Shown piece after piece: positions 43,806 through 56,910 of a DNA stretch of 64,000 bases. A program made the translations under genes and the position numbers. The stretch's first letter is position 1, and every line of letters begins with the position of its first letter. The notes beneath the pieces are model-generated. The model did not search any database and was not told where the DNA came from. It saw only the letters and a program-made list of their open reading frames with translations. The DNA is from Uranotaenia lowii (lineage: Eukaryota > Arthropoda > Insecta > Diptera > Culicidae), in assembly GCF_029784155.1 (NCBI RefSeq), contig NC_073693.1, positions 143,156,853-143,220,852 of the forward strand, read 5' to 3'.

Positions 43806-46408
43806 TTGAAATAAAAAGAAGTTTATAGATACATATTTCGGTCCCTAACCAGGAATAAAAACGAGTTGATTTAGTTTTTCATCGCTTTTTATTTCTCTTG
43901 CAGTTTCATTCAATTTTGTTTCACTTAAATCCTATTTTTTTCTTTTTCATTTGTTTTTTCCACTTACAGCTAGAAGAGTTTGTTTTGCTCTTGTTCTCTG
44001 TGTGTGTGTTCTGTGTTTTCTTTTAGTCACTTAAAACTACTTCATTTTTTCCTCTGCATTATTTTTCGACGTCGGCCTTTAGTTTGGCGTATCCTTGTTT
44101 TCTTGAAATTTTATTAACATTTTCAGCATTTTTTTTTCTTTATTCATTCGCTAGGGTTTCTTTGCCCATTGATCCTATACACTTCCTGCTAGGTTTATTT
44201 GGGTTTGCTCCTTTCTTTTACGATCATTTTTTTTTTAGATTTTTATGTTTTGGTTTTCAGCGCTTACTCCTAAAAAATCTTGTTTTCATCTAGTTTCTCA
44301 TCATTTTTTTGTTTTTTTTTAATTCTAAGTTCATTTAACATCATTATTACTAAAAATCAATACGACTTCTTCGCTCTTTTCGCTACACAGCGACTTTTTT
44401 TCCATTCATTTTGGTAGAAGTCGTTTTTAAACGTAGTATTTAGGTGTTTTATTTTTCTTCAAGTTCTCAGTAAATCGCGATCAAAATTTAAACTATTAAT
44501 CATTATCAATAAGACGAAACAAATCTAATGAAACAAATCTATTAACCGTAAGTAGGAAACTAACAGCTTTTAAGTTTTCGAAGAATGTAATACTTTGCTT
44601 TTCCTGATTTGACCAGATCAGCTTTCGGCCCTTTATTCGAAGGATTTTTCCATTTTTCCATCTTCTGTTAGTAGTAGTATAGTTTTCTTTTAAGTTTTTC
44701 TGGTTGTTTTTTCTCATATCTTCTTTGTGCATCGTCAAGAGGTAAACTCGATAGGGTAATTCGACACAAAACTAGGAACGAAACGAAGGTGGAAGCCCCT
44801 TTCGCGATATTCAATTTTGGTTGTCGTTTTCCGAAAACTTATTCAGCTATGTGAGAAAAATGTGTTGGTGTGGGTGCAAAACAAATTGAAATTAGACTAC
44901 ATTGAGTAGGAATAGTTGAATTTGCGTATTCATTTAAAGGTGTAAAGTCGAAAATGGAAGATTGTTGCTATGAACCTGTGCGCCCGTGTTTTTTTTGCGT
45001 TGGCTTTCAGCGAACGTTCGAGGCTCGTTTCCAAAAAAAACTGGTTGCAACGAGTGGATCAATAGGAATCTGTGTTGTTTTTCTTCGGTTTTATCCTGGT
45101 TTCGTTTCACTAAAGATGGGTCTCATGTTATATTCACAAGAAACATAGGCATCACTAAAAAGCACAGAACACAATCATATGTCGGATGTCTCTTCATTTT
45201 GTTTTTCTTGCTTCAGTTGCATTTAGCTCAGCTATTCTAAACAATTTTTTATCCTAAATATTTTCTTACAAACTATCAAAAATCTTTTCATTTTGTTTAT
45301 TCCTAATGCTTTCTCCCTCGTGTTTCTTCTTTCACTTATATTTAGAGAGTGTGTGTGTGTGGTTTTTCTTGTTGATTTCATTTTTCTTTCTTCCTTCCTT
45401 ATTCATCCTTAGAAGCTAATGTTTTGCCTTAAGCCTAAAGCTACTTTTCATTTCAGCTACGTAATCCTCTGTGTTCTTCTTCTTCTTCTTCGTTATATTC
45501 CACCGTGTTCTATTCTACTGCTGCTACTTTTTTTTGTTTCATTTTTTTTGCCTACGTTATTTGTTCATTTCATCTACTATTTTGCAATATCTTAACTTAT
45601 CAACTGGTTGAAAACGAATTCATTCGAACAAGACAATCTACGAGAGGTTTTGGTGGAAAAGTAAAAACCCTCGGCTGGTGCGGAACTGTATGTTGGAACG
45701 AAATGCGATTTGAAAAAAAAGTTTTTATCTTGTTATAGCTTGTGCCATCTTTATGTTAAATTGTATTGAAAATTCTTCAGTGTGAATAATACTTCTAAAA
45801 AAAATTTTAATTTATTTAACATAAACATCAATCTTTTTCGATCTTAGAGTATGACTCTGCCCCGAACATTTGAAAAAGTTTTTATGAGAGTCAAGCAGCC
45901 TGACTCAAGCTAAACATCATTGATGTTTATTTCAATCACTAGGGAAACGAACCTCTCCAGTATCCACCTATCGTTGAGGTCAGTTGTCCAGAGCCCTCCA
46001 CTGAAGGCAACATACAGATAAGTATACCAATAATATTTGTCTGCTAAAAATACTTAAAAACGAGACGAGAAACAACCCTGATCCTGATCCCCTTGTTGTT
46101 TTTATGGTGATATTCTTTTACCACGAGAGTGTCACTATCAGTTTCTATCCTTTTCTTCAAGGAGCAATCAAAATGGTTAGTCCTTTCGGTGACCGAGAAA
46201 GGCCTCTCTAGTCAAACCAGGTGACTACTAACGAGGAAAACTCTGGTAAGTCGAAGGAGAAAATGCACCTGAAGAACATGCTTGGGTCGAAAGGAGGGAT
46301 CGGAAGAGAACCCACAGGAAAGTACATAAATAGGTCCGGAAGTGTCGTTTTCCACAATCCGCAAATAATCTCGCGTTGAAGTGAAAAAAGTTAGAGTCGA
46401 TCGTGCTT
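43806..46408. other. T-rich non-coding DNA (A-rich on minus)
   Basis: No gene. Strong strand asymmetry (long T-rich runs on plus, TTTTTCTTT and TTGTTTTT phrases), GT and CTT microsatellites (45350, 45476). It may be the distal 3' UTR or flank of the minus-strand gene at 56.9 kb. Confidence 0.4.
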
Positions 46409-46409
46409 A

Positions 46410-47331
46410 AAGGGTGTCCGTCCACAATGAAATTGTCACACTATGAAATTTCTCTAACTTTCTAACCGTTGGGTAGAATTTAATGAAAGTTTGGATGAAT
46501 TTAGTTCACAATGCATTGTTTACATCCTGCAAGTTTTAAAGTAGTTTTTTGTCCAGAAGGCCAAAACTGGCTTAGCTTCGAATGTTCAAGGTACAGAAGG
46601 CCTCTAATCGCGACGAGAAGCAGAACAAGTTCGCAAAATCCGTGTCACGAAGTTGTACCTCAACATGCTGTCGAAAGTTGAATGCTGCATCATGGACGAC
46701 GAAACAGATGTGAAGGCCGACTTCAAATAGATCTCCGGCAACCTGTTTTTCACGGCCAAGGATAAGTTCAGCGTTCCGGAGCATGTCCGCACTCAGAAGA
46801 TATTCAAATTTGCGAATAAATTCCTGGTTTAGCAAGCCATCGCATGTGCGGGAAGCGGAGTGCACCTTTCGTGATCCAGGACACGATAAACGGACAGGTG
46901 TACATGAAAGAGTGCCTCCAGAAGCGGTTGTTTCCTCTCCTGAAGGCCCACAACGTCCCAACAATCTTCTGGTCGGATTTGACCTCATGCCACTACTCCA
47001 AGGACGTGCTGAAGTATGTGGACAATAAGGTCAATTTCGTGCCGAAAATGTTCAACCCTCCCAACACTCCGGAGCTCCGGCCATCGAGAAGTACTGGGCG
47101 ATTATGAAGCAGCACCTTCGGTTGATTCACAGGTTGTGCAGAATCTTATGGCCGGGGTTAATTGGCCAAGGTGTGGGAATTTGCGTATAGACTGTGAATA
47201 AAATACGAGTAGAATGGTAAAATGAAGTTTATAGTTATTTTTCAATCCCTGAAAATTTGATGGCAATCGGATGAAAATCTCGAATTTTGCGAATCAATTT
47301 TGTGTGTGGCAATTCCATGCTGGACACTCTT
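46410..47331 (+). pseudogene. Dead mariner-type transposon related to DD37E elements, 922 bp
   Basis: The ends AAGGGTGTCC and the complement of AAGAGTGTCC are flanked by TA (46408-46409, 47332-47333). Transposase remnants lie in several frames: CIMDDETDVKADF (first catalytic D), VYMKECLQKRLFPLLKAHN, FWSDLTSCHYSKDVLKYVD (second D), and NPPNTPELRP followed by EKYWAIMK after a frame change. These match the layout of the intact transposase at 58927-59937. Frameshifts and internal stops (for example near 46830) make it inactive. Confidence 0.85.
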
Positions 47332-47767
47332 TAGTAGGAACGTTTAGGTGAGCCAACGGCTCTGGTAAATTGCATGTGGAGGTTTGAATTGGGTTGTCGA
47401 GGGAGTTTCCTGCCAAGAACGAATTCGGACAAATTTTCAAATAGTGTTTGTTTCACACCGTATCAACAACAACTGTGAAAAGACGATTAGGGAAGATTTT
47501 TTTAAAGGTAGGCCCGCTTAATTTGTTCCCTTTTTTCATGCCATTTTTTTCTCAAATTACCCACGGCTAGCACTTTAGCCAGTCAAAAACTGTTTCTACC
47601 CATATTGGTGGGGTGGTTATTGATGTTTAGAATACAAATCTTAGCCCTCTTTTACTACTCTAGTGAACGTCAGATAATAAGATGAGTGGCCTGAACAAAA
47701 GTTTAAAACGATTGTCTATTCCACATTGGAGTGACCACCCAAGCAACCGAAAGTCCCATAAAACAGT

Positions 47768-47942
47768 ACGTCTCGGTGGTCGAGTGGTTAGCGAGGTAAG
47801 ACGGTAATCGCTGGTCCACTGATGGCATGGGTTCGATTCCCATCCCGGTACTGGGTGTTAAATGTTAATCTTAAGTTGTCCAAGTCATTTATTCAGTCTG
47901 TAAAGCCTAAATCGGCTAAGACGGTGTATGTCTTTTCCTTTT
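47768..47942 (+). mobile_element. tRNA-derived SINE (Feilai-like), second copy
   Basis: It starts ACGTCTCGGTGGTCGAGTGG, has a B-box GGGTTCGATTCCC at about 47831, and a body with GCCTAAATCGGCTAAGACGG, ending near a T/TTCC-rich tail. It is colinear with the copy at 664-839. Confidence 0.75.
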
Positions 47943-48300
47943 CAAAAAACGCTTACTCAGCCCCATCATTGATACGAAATCCGGTCAATGCAGCTCAAAA
48001 TTTAAGTTTTTATTGATACTTTAAAGTTCCAAAACAAGTCTTAATGATCTTCTATTCAGCTTCTAGCGGCCCTTTTTATTCAGCTTCCAAAAAATCGTAA
48101 AATGAGCATAAACTCTTTCTCTATCTCAACTGCACCCTTGGCATCGGTTCATATCACCTTCTCTTGATTATTTACTATGATCTGTACATGGTGCCGCCAT
48201 GATGCCACGCACCGGATTCCAAACTCGACAAATTGCTCAATTGCTTCTTTCCTACATATATCGCATCAGAATGGTCACTCAATTACCAATTTACTTATTG

Positions 48301-48384
48301 AAAAAAAAAATTGCCCGGTTTGGGGATCAAACCCCGACCTTCGTGGTGAGAATCGAACACGCTATCACTAGACCACGCCTAGAT
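48301..48384 (-). repeat. tRNA-like Pol III unit
   Basis: Read on minus: GGCGTGGTCTAGTGATAGCG (A-box-like), then GTTCGATTCTC and GGTTTGATCCC (B-box-like), then a run of T. The order of two B-box-like motifs is unlike a working tRNA. Probably a SINE head or tRNA relic. Confidence 0.45.
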
Positions 48385-48700
48385 GTTGTTCAAACTGAAA
48401 CTCAAACTCGATGTGGTGATTTGATTTTGAAAGCTCCTCAATGCACTTTTTGTATACAAGGTACATATAAACACTTTTGCAGCTTTCAAGTTCATTCATG
48501 AGTACATATAGTTCACTCATGGGAATTGGTCAAAATAAGTCACATACAACGTACATGTCAATCACTTTTACAACTTTCAAGTTCATTAATGTATACAAAA
48601 AGTTCACTTAAGGGAAATAGGCAATTGATTTTCTTTGTCAGCCAATATGTAACTTTCAAAGCCTTCATTCAATTAAATTTGTGACATTTGGTTGCTTGGG

Positions 48701-51700
48701 CATCACCTCAATAAGATAAGATCCACTGATTTCTGTAGTACCAGTTAAGTACATCCGATATGTTGACAATTTCCAGGGCTCTCATTTAAAATTGGTTTAC
48801 TTGCAAAAATTTCAAGCTAGTTTTCCAATTTTGAATACTGTGTCTATATTCCTCCTCAAAACATTGACCTTGAGGGTGCAATTACGGAACGCCCAAATGG
48901 TTTCAGTAATAAAGAAAGCCTTGAGACGACTCCGGTAAAAATTTCGAATTCTTAGCTAGTTTTCAATTTTGAATATCGTGTTTATATCCCTTGTCGAAAC
49001 GTATTGAGAACGGAATTTGTTTGTCAGGTGAGTACGTCCAAAGGGGGTAGCGACATATTCAAGATCCGATTTTCAAAGTTAACAACCAAAAAGTTGAAGT
49101 TCTTCTAAAATTAAAATGATTACATTCAAGTTCAACACACTTTTAACAATTCTCCAGGAAGTTGTGCTTTCAAGAGTGTGTCTGTGATTTGATTAGTTCG
49201 CATTTCGTTTACCAGCCAAAGTCTACCGTTTTTTTTTGTATGTTGATCCTCTCCCACCGTTCCTTGATTTTTTCCCTCTCTTTTAACGCTACAGTTTAAA
49301 GAGTGGATTTTTTCAACTCTTGTTTGTTTTTTTTTTGTTTTGGTTTTGCTTGTTTTTTTTGTTCGATTTTAATTGTTTGTTTCGTAACTCTCTCCGTGGC
49401 TGCTGGGTTAAAAGGTAAATGGATCCAAAAAAGTCACGTGCGAAACCTTGCTACTTCTGCTTTCTGTATGTTTTTTTCAGTTTTGTTTTATTTGTTTGTT
49501 GTTGTTCTACTAGTTTCTTTGTCTCTTCGTGTTCGTCTTTTCAGATATTTGCTTCCTTGTGGATTTTTTTTGATTAAATTTGTCTATATAGTTTGCTCGA
49601 TTTCTTTTTTTTCTACCTCGTTAGGGTATCATTTTTGATGAAGGGTTTGTTTCTTTCATATATTTAGATTTCTAGCGTAAAAGAATCACTTTGAGTGATC
49701 TTCAAAACTTGAATTATTTCTGTTTTTTTCGCTTCTCTTCAGCTGATGTAGATTTAAGTTTGCTTGTTGGATTCTCCTCTGCTAACCACTTGATGGCGTA
49801 TAACAGTAGTGCAGTCGATTTATCCGTGTTAAGGGCGCGGGTTCCTTTGTTTAGTTTGGAATTTATTCTCAACGTAACTTTTCGTGTCACTACTGCACCT
49901 GGTTTTCGTTTTTTTTAATCTGATAACTTCTCTCAGGGTACTCGTTTGTTTATTTTCATTTGTTTTGGTTTTGTTGTTTAAATGTATAAGTAAAAATAGT
50001 CTGACTTAGGTTTCTGTCACATCAATCGTCTCTCTCCATCTGCTGAATGGGACCCTTTACTCTAGTGTGATTGGGTTCGTCAATTATTTATATTTGTTTG
50101 TTTTACAATGTCATGTTTTTTCCTTCAGCCGCGCTGTGATAAATAAGAAAATATAGGTTTAAAACTTTTGTTGTTGTGATGATCTCTGTGTGAGTGAGTG
50201 AGTGAGTGTGTGTAAGTTTTTCGGTGTTCCTGTACCATTAGACAGCTTGTTTGCGTTTTTATACAATTTTCAACAATTAGTACGTTCTGTTAGCTTCATG
50301 TTTTTTTTTTCATTTGCGTCTTTGCTTGCGATTTTTGTTTGTATGTTTGCTTGCAAGATGCAAAATATGTTCAGTCATTGGTTTTAGTCCTCCTCTCATA
50401 ATTCTTCGTTTTTGTTTATAATTACTTTAATAAAGTTATTTATTGTATACATTCCTTAATAGTGTTCTCGTTAAGTGTTTTCAAAGATGGAAGATTTTCA
50501 TGTTGTCTTTTCATATCTTTTTGGTTTTTTAGTGAATAGTTGCTGCGTGGCTGATTTTTTGGATTGGTTTTTTTTAGATAGATTTCGCAGTGGTTCTTCT
50601 TTGTTTCAAGTAAGAATGTAAAATCAACAACATTAAGACAAAAGTATAAGTTTGTCAGTTAAAGGTTTGGCGATTATACTCGTTTAACACTGCGATCGAA
50701 CGAAGGGGTTTTTATTTGTTGTCCTATTTTTTTCGTGAGAGGAGATGAAGTACTCAGCGAAGATGTTTGATTTGTTATTTTCTTTTTCATTGGACTCTGC
50801 AGTACTAAGTTCAAGGGAATAGCTTACTTTTCCCTTGAGTAGATTCAAGTCCTGTGGCTAGACGGCTCAGTGTGTATTAAAATTCCTTAAGTGTGATATA
50901 TAAAATTTGAATATTACGATACTTACGTTTTACGATGTCCCTGAAAAAATCGAGAGAGCTGTGAGCGATACAATCCCGGTTACACACACTCGGCCTCTGG
51001 GGAAAAAAGAAGTTTCCCCCAGTCGGCTTTCGATAGTTGGGAATAAATATTATCATACACGTGTGTCATATCAATCAAGTTCATCCATGAATGGGCCTAT
51101 AGCAAAAAATCGAGATTAGTTTGAGAGTGTGATTCGTAGGACTAGAGCGTAATAGTGGATTAGTACACCTTATGAATAATTTCCGTTACGTTTTTCACCC
51201 CGTCAATAAATAAGCTATACAATATTTGATGATTTCTCCCTCCCTTTTCCTCATCGAATAATAAACAAACAAAAATGTAATATTTCGTATCACAGTTTGG
51301 AAATACTATCACATAGCGGTTTTCCTTCTTCCATTGTTTTTTTTTTGTTAAATCTTTTATGTTCTAAAATAATAGTCGTCCTATATTGTGTATATATGCA
51401 ATAAATAATCGATAAAACGCTTGATTATTACTTGGTTTTATACACACTGAAGCCATCGTTCGCCCAGTTGATCGGAATTCTCGATCCACTTGAAACAAAT
51501 ATCCCTCGGAAAAGCGATTCTAGTACCCCCTTCAAACAAGTACTGCAACAGTCGACAAAAGCGTACATTTTTTCTCGGTTGGTGTTGTTATAGTTTAAAA
51601 ATTATAGGATCGTGAGATAGTTCAAATTTTAGGTGAGTAGTTTTTATTCTTTCTGCCAATTTGGGCCTCGAAAAATGTGATTCATAAGGGTGGGACAAGT

Positions 51701-53180
51701 GAAACAAGTGTGAGGAGCATGAGGGTCATCTACTACTGTTGCAGGGATGCTAAAATTTGTCTTTTTCATGTGATTTTCACTCGGCGTATTCGGTCGCGAT
51801 TACTCGATCGTGTGCCATTTACGTTAAAAAAAAAAAGACTATCGAGGTGTTGTTATCTGTGTTTCGTCTTACTGGATTTTTTCTGAATCCCAATTTTTAT
51901 GTCTCTTTGCGATTGATTAATGTCGCCGTTCATTTTTAAGGTTTTTATTATTTATTTGTTTGTTTGCTTTTATTTAACGATTCGACACTGAAATTATGCA
52001 TTCGAAAATATATACCATCTTCGGCTTCGCTTGGCCGTTTTATTTTATTTCCTCTGATTTTGTTTCATTAGCAGTTGAAGTTTCTGTATGTTTGTTTGTT
52101 GATTCAGTTTTGCTTAGACATGTCGTTTGCTTTTTTTTGTATTGTTAGTGTGTACTCCTTCTTAGATACTCGACAAGTAGTTATGAAAATAACAGATTTT
52201 ACACGTGCATTTAAGCATCATATTTGTCTCAGTTCCCTTTAACGCTCCCTCGAATAACCAATGTGTCGTATTTGCGATCCTTTTTTGTTTTGAAGTATTC
52301 TGAAAACTCGCCTTCTCTTCAACGTATCTTTTGCTTCCGTATTTCGCCTTCTTCTTATTTTTCTCATTATTTTCATTTTAACAGCTCGACAAAAGGGGAT
52401 TTTCAAAAATATGTGTGTAGAAAAATTGAGTTGGTAGTTTATCTTTGGGTTATCTCTTATTCTTGAACTTTTATGTAGTATTTCTTCTTTATTTAATGCG
52501 TAGTTTTGCTTCAGTTTCTCTGAGTTGTTCAGATTTCAAGATTTTGACACCGTTTAGCACTTTTACTTTCTTGTTTTGTTGATGTTGTTGTTGATATTTT
52601 ACAATTGAAACTGTTCAATCCTTTTCAGCTGTTTGTTAGTCAGATTTTGTTCTATCTTCAACTTTCTTATTTGGGTTTATTTTCTTATTCGGGTGAAACG
52701 AGACAGAAAAATTGTGAAAAGGCACAATTTTCATGTTATGCTTCCTTGGAAGTTATTTTTGATGTTTTTTTTTATCTTTCATTGCCACAGGTCGATTTTA
52801 TAATGCTTTCACTGAATCCCATGTGTGACTGTTTCAAATCCTGTTATTGGTTGATTACGACAAAACCAACGAATGGAATCCTCACGTGAGTGTGTACGTC
52901 TGTGCGCTTACATCGGTTAACTGAAATAAAAAATAAATTAAAGTAATAAATAAATCAAATCAAAACATAAAAAATACCTTTTGTTCGAAATCGAGCCTTA
53001 AAAATTCAACACCACGTTAAATATTTCATATTACATTTTTTCAATTGTTTCAAAACGATTTAAGAAACTATTATCATTCACCAGACCAGTAATATTATTA
53101 TCGCTTAATCTGAGTTTCGATTTTTATCTGCAATGATTTTTCTGTGTCAAAACTTCGATTTTTTCTTTCAGGGATTTTCA
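48701..53180. other. T-rich non-coding DNA
   Basis: No gene supported. Plus strand is T-rich with many TTTATT (AATAAA on minus) and a GTGAGTGAGTGAG microsatellite near 50190. ORFs here are low-complexity (F/L/S/C-rich) shadows of the T-richness. Confidence 0.5.
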
Positions 53181-53199
53181 TCCTATTGAATGATTCATC

Positions 53200-54130
53200 C
53201 CATAAATCAAAACTTTGAGGTCGAATTAGACCCGTTAAATTTAGAGTCCGAAATTTGAGTTAAAGTTTCGAGTAAAAATTCCTAGTCTTAACAGTTTTGA
53301 AACCGTTATTCGAGTGTTAATTTCGAATCTACAATTCGAGTTCGAGACTGAATTCCGAATCCGAGTTTCGAGTTCGAATTTTAAATCCATATTAAGAGTC
53401 TGATTTTTGATTTTAAATTTCGAATTCGAATCCTAATTTCGAGTCCAAATTCCGGGTTGAAATAACGAATATCCCTATTTTTCTAGATTTCTTTCCAGAG
53501 ACGGAATTTTGAGCTCGGATTCAGGTTTTGAATTTTAAGTCCGAAATTCGATTTCAAATTTTGAATTCGGATTTTAGATCCAAGTTACGAGTTTGAATTT
53601 CAAGTCAGAATTTCAAAGCAATATTTAAAATGAGAATTTCGAATCTGAATTCGATTTTTGAGACCGAACTTTGAGTTCCAATTTCGATACCTGTTTTCAA
53701 GATCAAACTTCAGTTACAATTACGAGCCTTGATTCTGAGTCCGCATTTCATGTAAGAATTTTGAGTACCCAGGTCGTTATTCGAGTTAGAATTTTAAATT
53801 CTTTATTCAAATTCGTAATTTGACTCCGAATTTCGAGTTCGATTTCTAACTCCGTATTTCAACTCCGAATTCCGAGCCCGTCATCCGAGTTCGAATATTG
53901 AATCTGAAGTCGGCTTTCGAAAAGAGTCGAAATATCGAGGGTTTCCGTATTTTGGTTCGAATCCGTAATTCGACTCCGGATTTCGAATCAAAATTTCCAG
54001 TCCGTATTTCGAGTCTAAAAAATGAGCTCAATTTCCGAGTTCGATTTGCAAGTTCTAATTCCGATTCCGAATCCAATTTTCGAATCCTGAGTTCAGATTT
54101 TGAGTCAAAAATCTGAACTGAACTGAATTT
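53200..54130. repeat. Degenerate short-unit satellite, ATTTCGAGTCCGA-like
   Basis: Over about 0.9 kb the phrase (A)TTTCGAGT(C/T)CGAAT recurs dozens of times at irregular spacing of roughly 12-25 bp, mostly in one orientation. It is not coding. Confidence 0.7.
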
Positions 54131-54149
54131 AAAATATGAGTCCGAGTTA

Positions 54150-56769
54150 TCAGTTTATGTGAGTTGATAATCTTGTTGAATTTTAAATCTTTCACACCTA
54201 AGCTGTCATCATTTTCTATTAAGTTAACAATTTTTGATTGAGATTTTTCGAGTAGTGATTTCGAAGCATCCTTTGTCTTTTGAATTTTTTTCCACCATCG
54301 GTGTTTTAAAAAAGATGTTTAGCAACATTTTCGAAGATTGGACTTTTTCTTTCTATGCTTAATGTAGATTTTATTTCGAATAAAGAAGCCAATTGAAAGA
54401 AGTTTTGTGTTTTGCTTTCCTTCTTCTCCATCAGCTGGGGGACAAAACCCTGGGGCTGGATCACGTTTATTCAATTAATTTCTTAGATTTCATTTGTCTC
54501 TTACTTGATAAGATTCACACTTTCAAAAAAAAAATTATAATATTAATAACAAAAATAAACAAAAGCATCAATTTGTTTCTCTCATTCAACTCCTTCTGTT
54601 GTTCTTTTTCTTTTTTAGATTTTTTGAGACATCACATTCGTTCCTCCGGTCTAGCATTCAGAATTTTTTTTGTTATCAGTGTTTTAAACTAATTTTTTTT
54701 TCTTATCCAGTTTTGCGTTTCAAGCACTTTGCTGTGTTGCATCATCAGTTGGTTCTTAAAACTAAAACAAGTACAACTAACTCAGAAGAAAAGAAGAGAA
54801 ATTGCAAAAATTAAAAAAAAACTTCCTACGCTTTTGATGTTGTCTATGCTCGTTTTTTTCCACAGAATTCATTCCTCAAATTTGTTTTCTTTCCGCTTAG
54901 TTCTGTTGCTTCCTTTAGTTCTTCTACTTAACTGTGTTGTTGTTGTTTAAATTGTTTAGCTAAGTTTTAATTTTATTAATCGGTCTATCTAAGAACTAAA
55001 AACTAAAATTATGAGCTAGCATTCTTTTGCATCTTTTCCTTTTCCCCATCTGGCCTTTTTCTCATCAGTTTTGTGTCCTCAGCACAATGTACTCAGTTCC
55101 GAACGAAAAGAAAAATGATCAATCTAGAATTTTCTGTTATTTTTAAAGCCTTACAATTAACAAGAAAATAAATTAAAAATTATCCTAAAAGCAACTAGCC
55201 ATTCTTTTCTCACAACATTCACTCGTTCGTTTTCCGTTGCTCTCAAAACTCTCCTACATTTCTCTTCCGCTGGCTTTTTGATCAAGTCTGGGATTTGAAG
55301 AAAACTGCTGGGAATTATTTGGAAGTTTTGGGAAAGTTTTTTCCCTCTCTGATTCGCGAACATAATCTGTGTAAATGTTTTATGTATTTGGTTTTCCACA
55401 ATTTTAAAGAGGCACCCAAGAGAGGTCCTCGGTGATCGTTTTTTGTTGAGAACAAAAAGTTAAAAACGCAAAATATGAAGGTAATAGGATTTTTATTTTC
55501 TTTTTTTTTTCATTTCAGTTCATCTCGCTTGGGTTTCGAGTTTCATTGTATTCCCTGTTGATGAGATAGCGAAACAATAAATAATTTTAACCAAAAATTA
55601 AAAAAAAACAACAACGCAAAAAGTAAAAACAAAATTAAAATTGAGAAGCCTAACTTTTTGTGTTGGCAATGATAATCGTGTGCCCTTTTTCTCCTGTTAT
55701 ATAAATTGTTTTCTCTGGAACCACAATTTTAAAAAGTAGATAAAAATTGTCTGCTCGTCGATATACCATTGCCTTTAATACCCAAAGCAAAATAATAAAT
55801 TTTGAAACATAACAAAAACATCTAAATAAATTAATTTTATACTTGTAAATTTCTATCTTATAAAAACGGCGATCCCAAATAAGAAAAAAAATAAACCGGG
55901 ATCAATGCCGAATAGCCCGTCACATACGCACGTGTATTCCATTTTTTCGGTTTTGCGGTATTTTCGTTAAAAATTTGTCGAATGTGTTTTTCTTTCATTT
56001 GTTATTGTTTTGGAAAAATGTTCTGATTTAGCTAATTCATCTTTGTCTTGTTCGTGTTTTCTTTTTATTGGTCTTTAATTTCTCAACGAGCTCAACCGTA
56101 CTGAATCTTCACCCTTAGCTTGACGTTTAATTATTTTGTTTAAAAAATTACCAATGTTGTTCGTCTCAAATGAGGTATCGTTCTATTAATGCTTGCTGTT
56201 CGAGTTAGTAGTTCTGTTTGGGCGTGATGAGAGGCCCTTTTAGTTGTTAGAAATACATATGTCATTTCAACCACACTTCTTTTTGAAGCAAATAATCAAA
56301 ATAACTTCGCCACTTAACAACTTTGTGTCTCCCTAGAAAGACGATTTTAGCAAATCGCTCAGGCATTTCTGGCGAATCTCTATCTCTAATACACTAGCAG
56401 AGAAAGCATTCATCAGATCCTCTCACTTAGCTAAGGAAGGTCGCTGCGCGGGTAAATTTTCGGTAAAAATGTGTGTGTTTGTTGATCTCGTGGCGTCACT
56501 CATTGTGACGAATTACTGAAACTATGCCAACGGCAATGACACGATCACTGGGCCTCTTCTTCTCGATTAACTGACGGTTGATTTTCTTTCCCAGCGATAG
56601 TTGTTCTTATCTTTCTTTCTTTTGAAAACACCTCCTCCTCCTTCTACATCAAGAAGTTGTTAGAAACATCGGACTCGATCGGTCTAGGAATCACCTACTA
56701 GAATCTGTTGGGCTGTCTCGGATACGGAGTCGACCAATCAAAGGAGTCCAACGAAGGAGCCGCAGCTGT
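54150..56769 (-). other. T-rich DNA adjoining the terminal exon; candidate 3' UTR
   Basis: It directly follows the stop codon of the minus-strand exon at 56770-56910. On minus it is A-rich with several AATAAA sites. No other gene is seen. Reading it as 3' UTR is inference. Confidence 0.4.
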
Positions 56770-56910
56770 CTACTTGGGTGCGTGCTGATACTGTGTGGTG
56801 TAGGCCTCATCCGGGGAAGCCGCTGTGCTCACCTGTTCCGAGTCGCCCATCTGCATCGTGTGGATGATCGACGGGGTGGGCGCGTAGTATGGATACGTCG
56901 AACTTATGTA
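56770..56910 (-). CDS. C-terminal coding exon of a host gene (Shep/RBMS-like RNA-binding protein?)
   Basis: After an acceptor (CAAATTGCAG) the minus-strand exon encodes 46 residues, [20 protein letters not shown], then [20 protein letters not shown], ending HAPK before a TAG at 56772-56770. The GC-rich, well-ordered codons stand out sharply from the AT-rich surroundings. The Y/P/Q/S-rich composition fits the C-terminal tail of an RNA-binding protein. From memory it resembles Alan shepard (RBMS family), which ends in a similar [11 protein letters not shown] phrase, but this was not checked. A GTGAGC donor-like site within the exon could allow alternative splicing. The remaining exons lie beyond the window or in the introns to the right and are not seen. 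Confidence 0.6.
   Translation of the reverse strand, partial: YISSTYPYYAPTPSIIHTMQMGDSEQVSTAASPDEAYTTQYQHAPK

Larger units (their letters stand above)
47738..48700. mobile_element. TIR element with CCCAAGCAACC ends
   Basis: The left end CCCAAGCAACCGAAAGTC and the right end (complement CCCAAGCAACCAAATGTC) are inverted. AAGTTCATT.ATG motifs recur near the right end (48480-48620). The duplication was not resolved. A SINE (47768-47942) and a tRNA-like unit (48301-48384) lie inside. Confidence 0.6.

Noticed and set aside
49303..49638. 111-codon F/L/C-rich ORF resembling a membrane protein
   Set aside because: T-rich DNA gives Phe/Leu/Cys/Val codons in any frame; similar ORFs occur throughout the T-rich tract.
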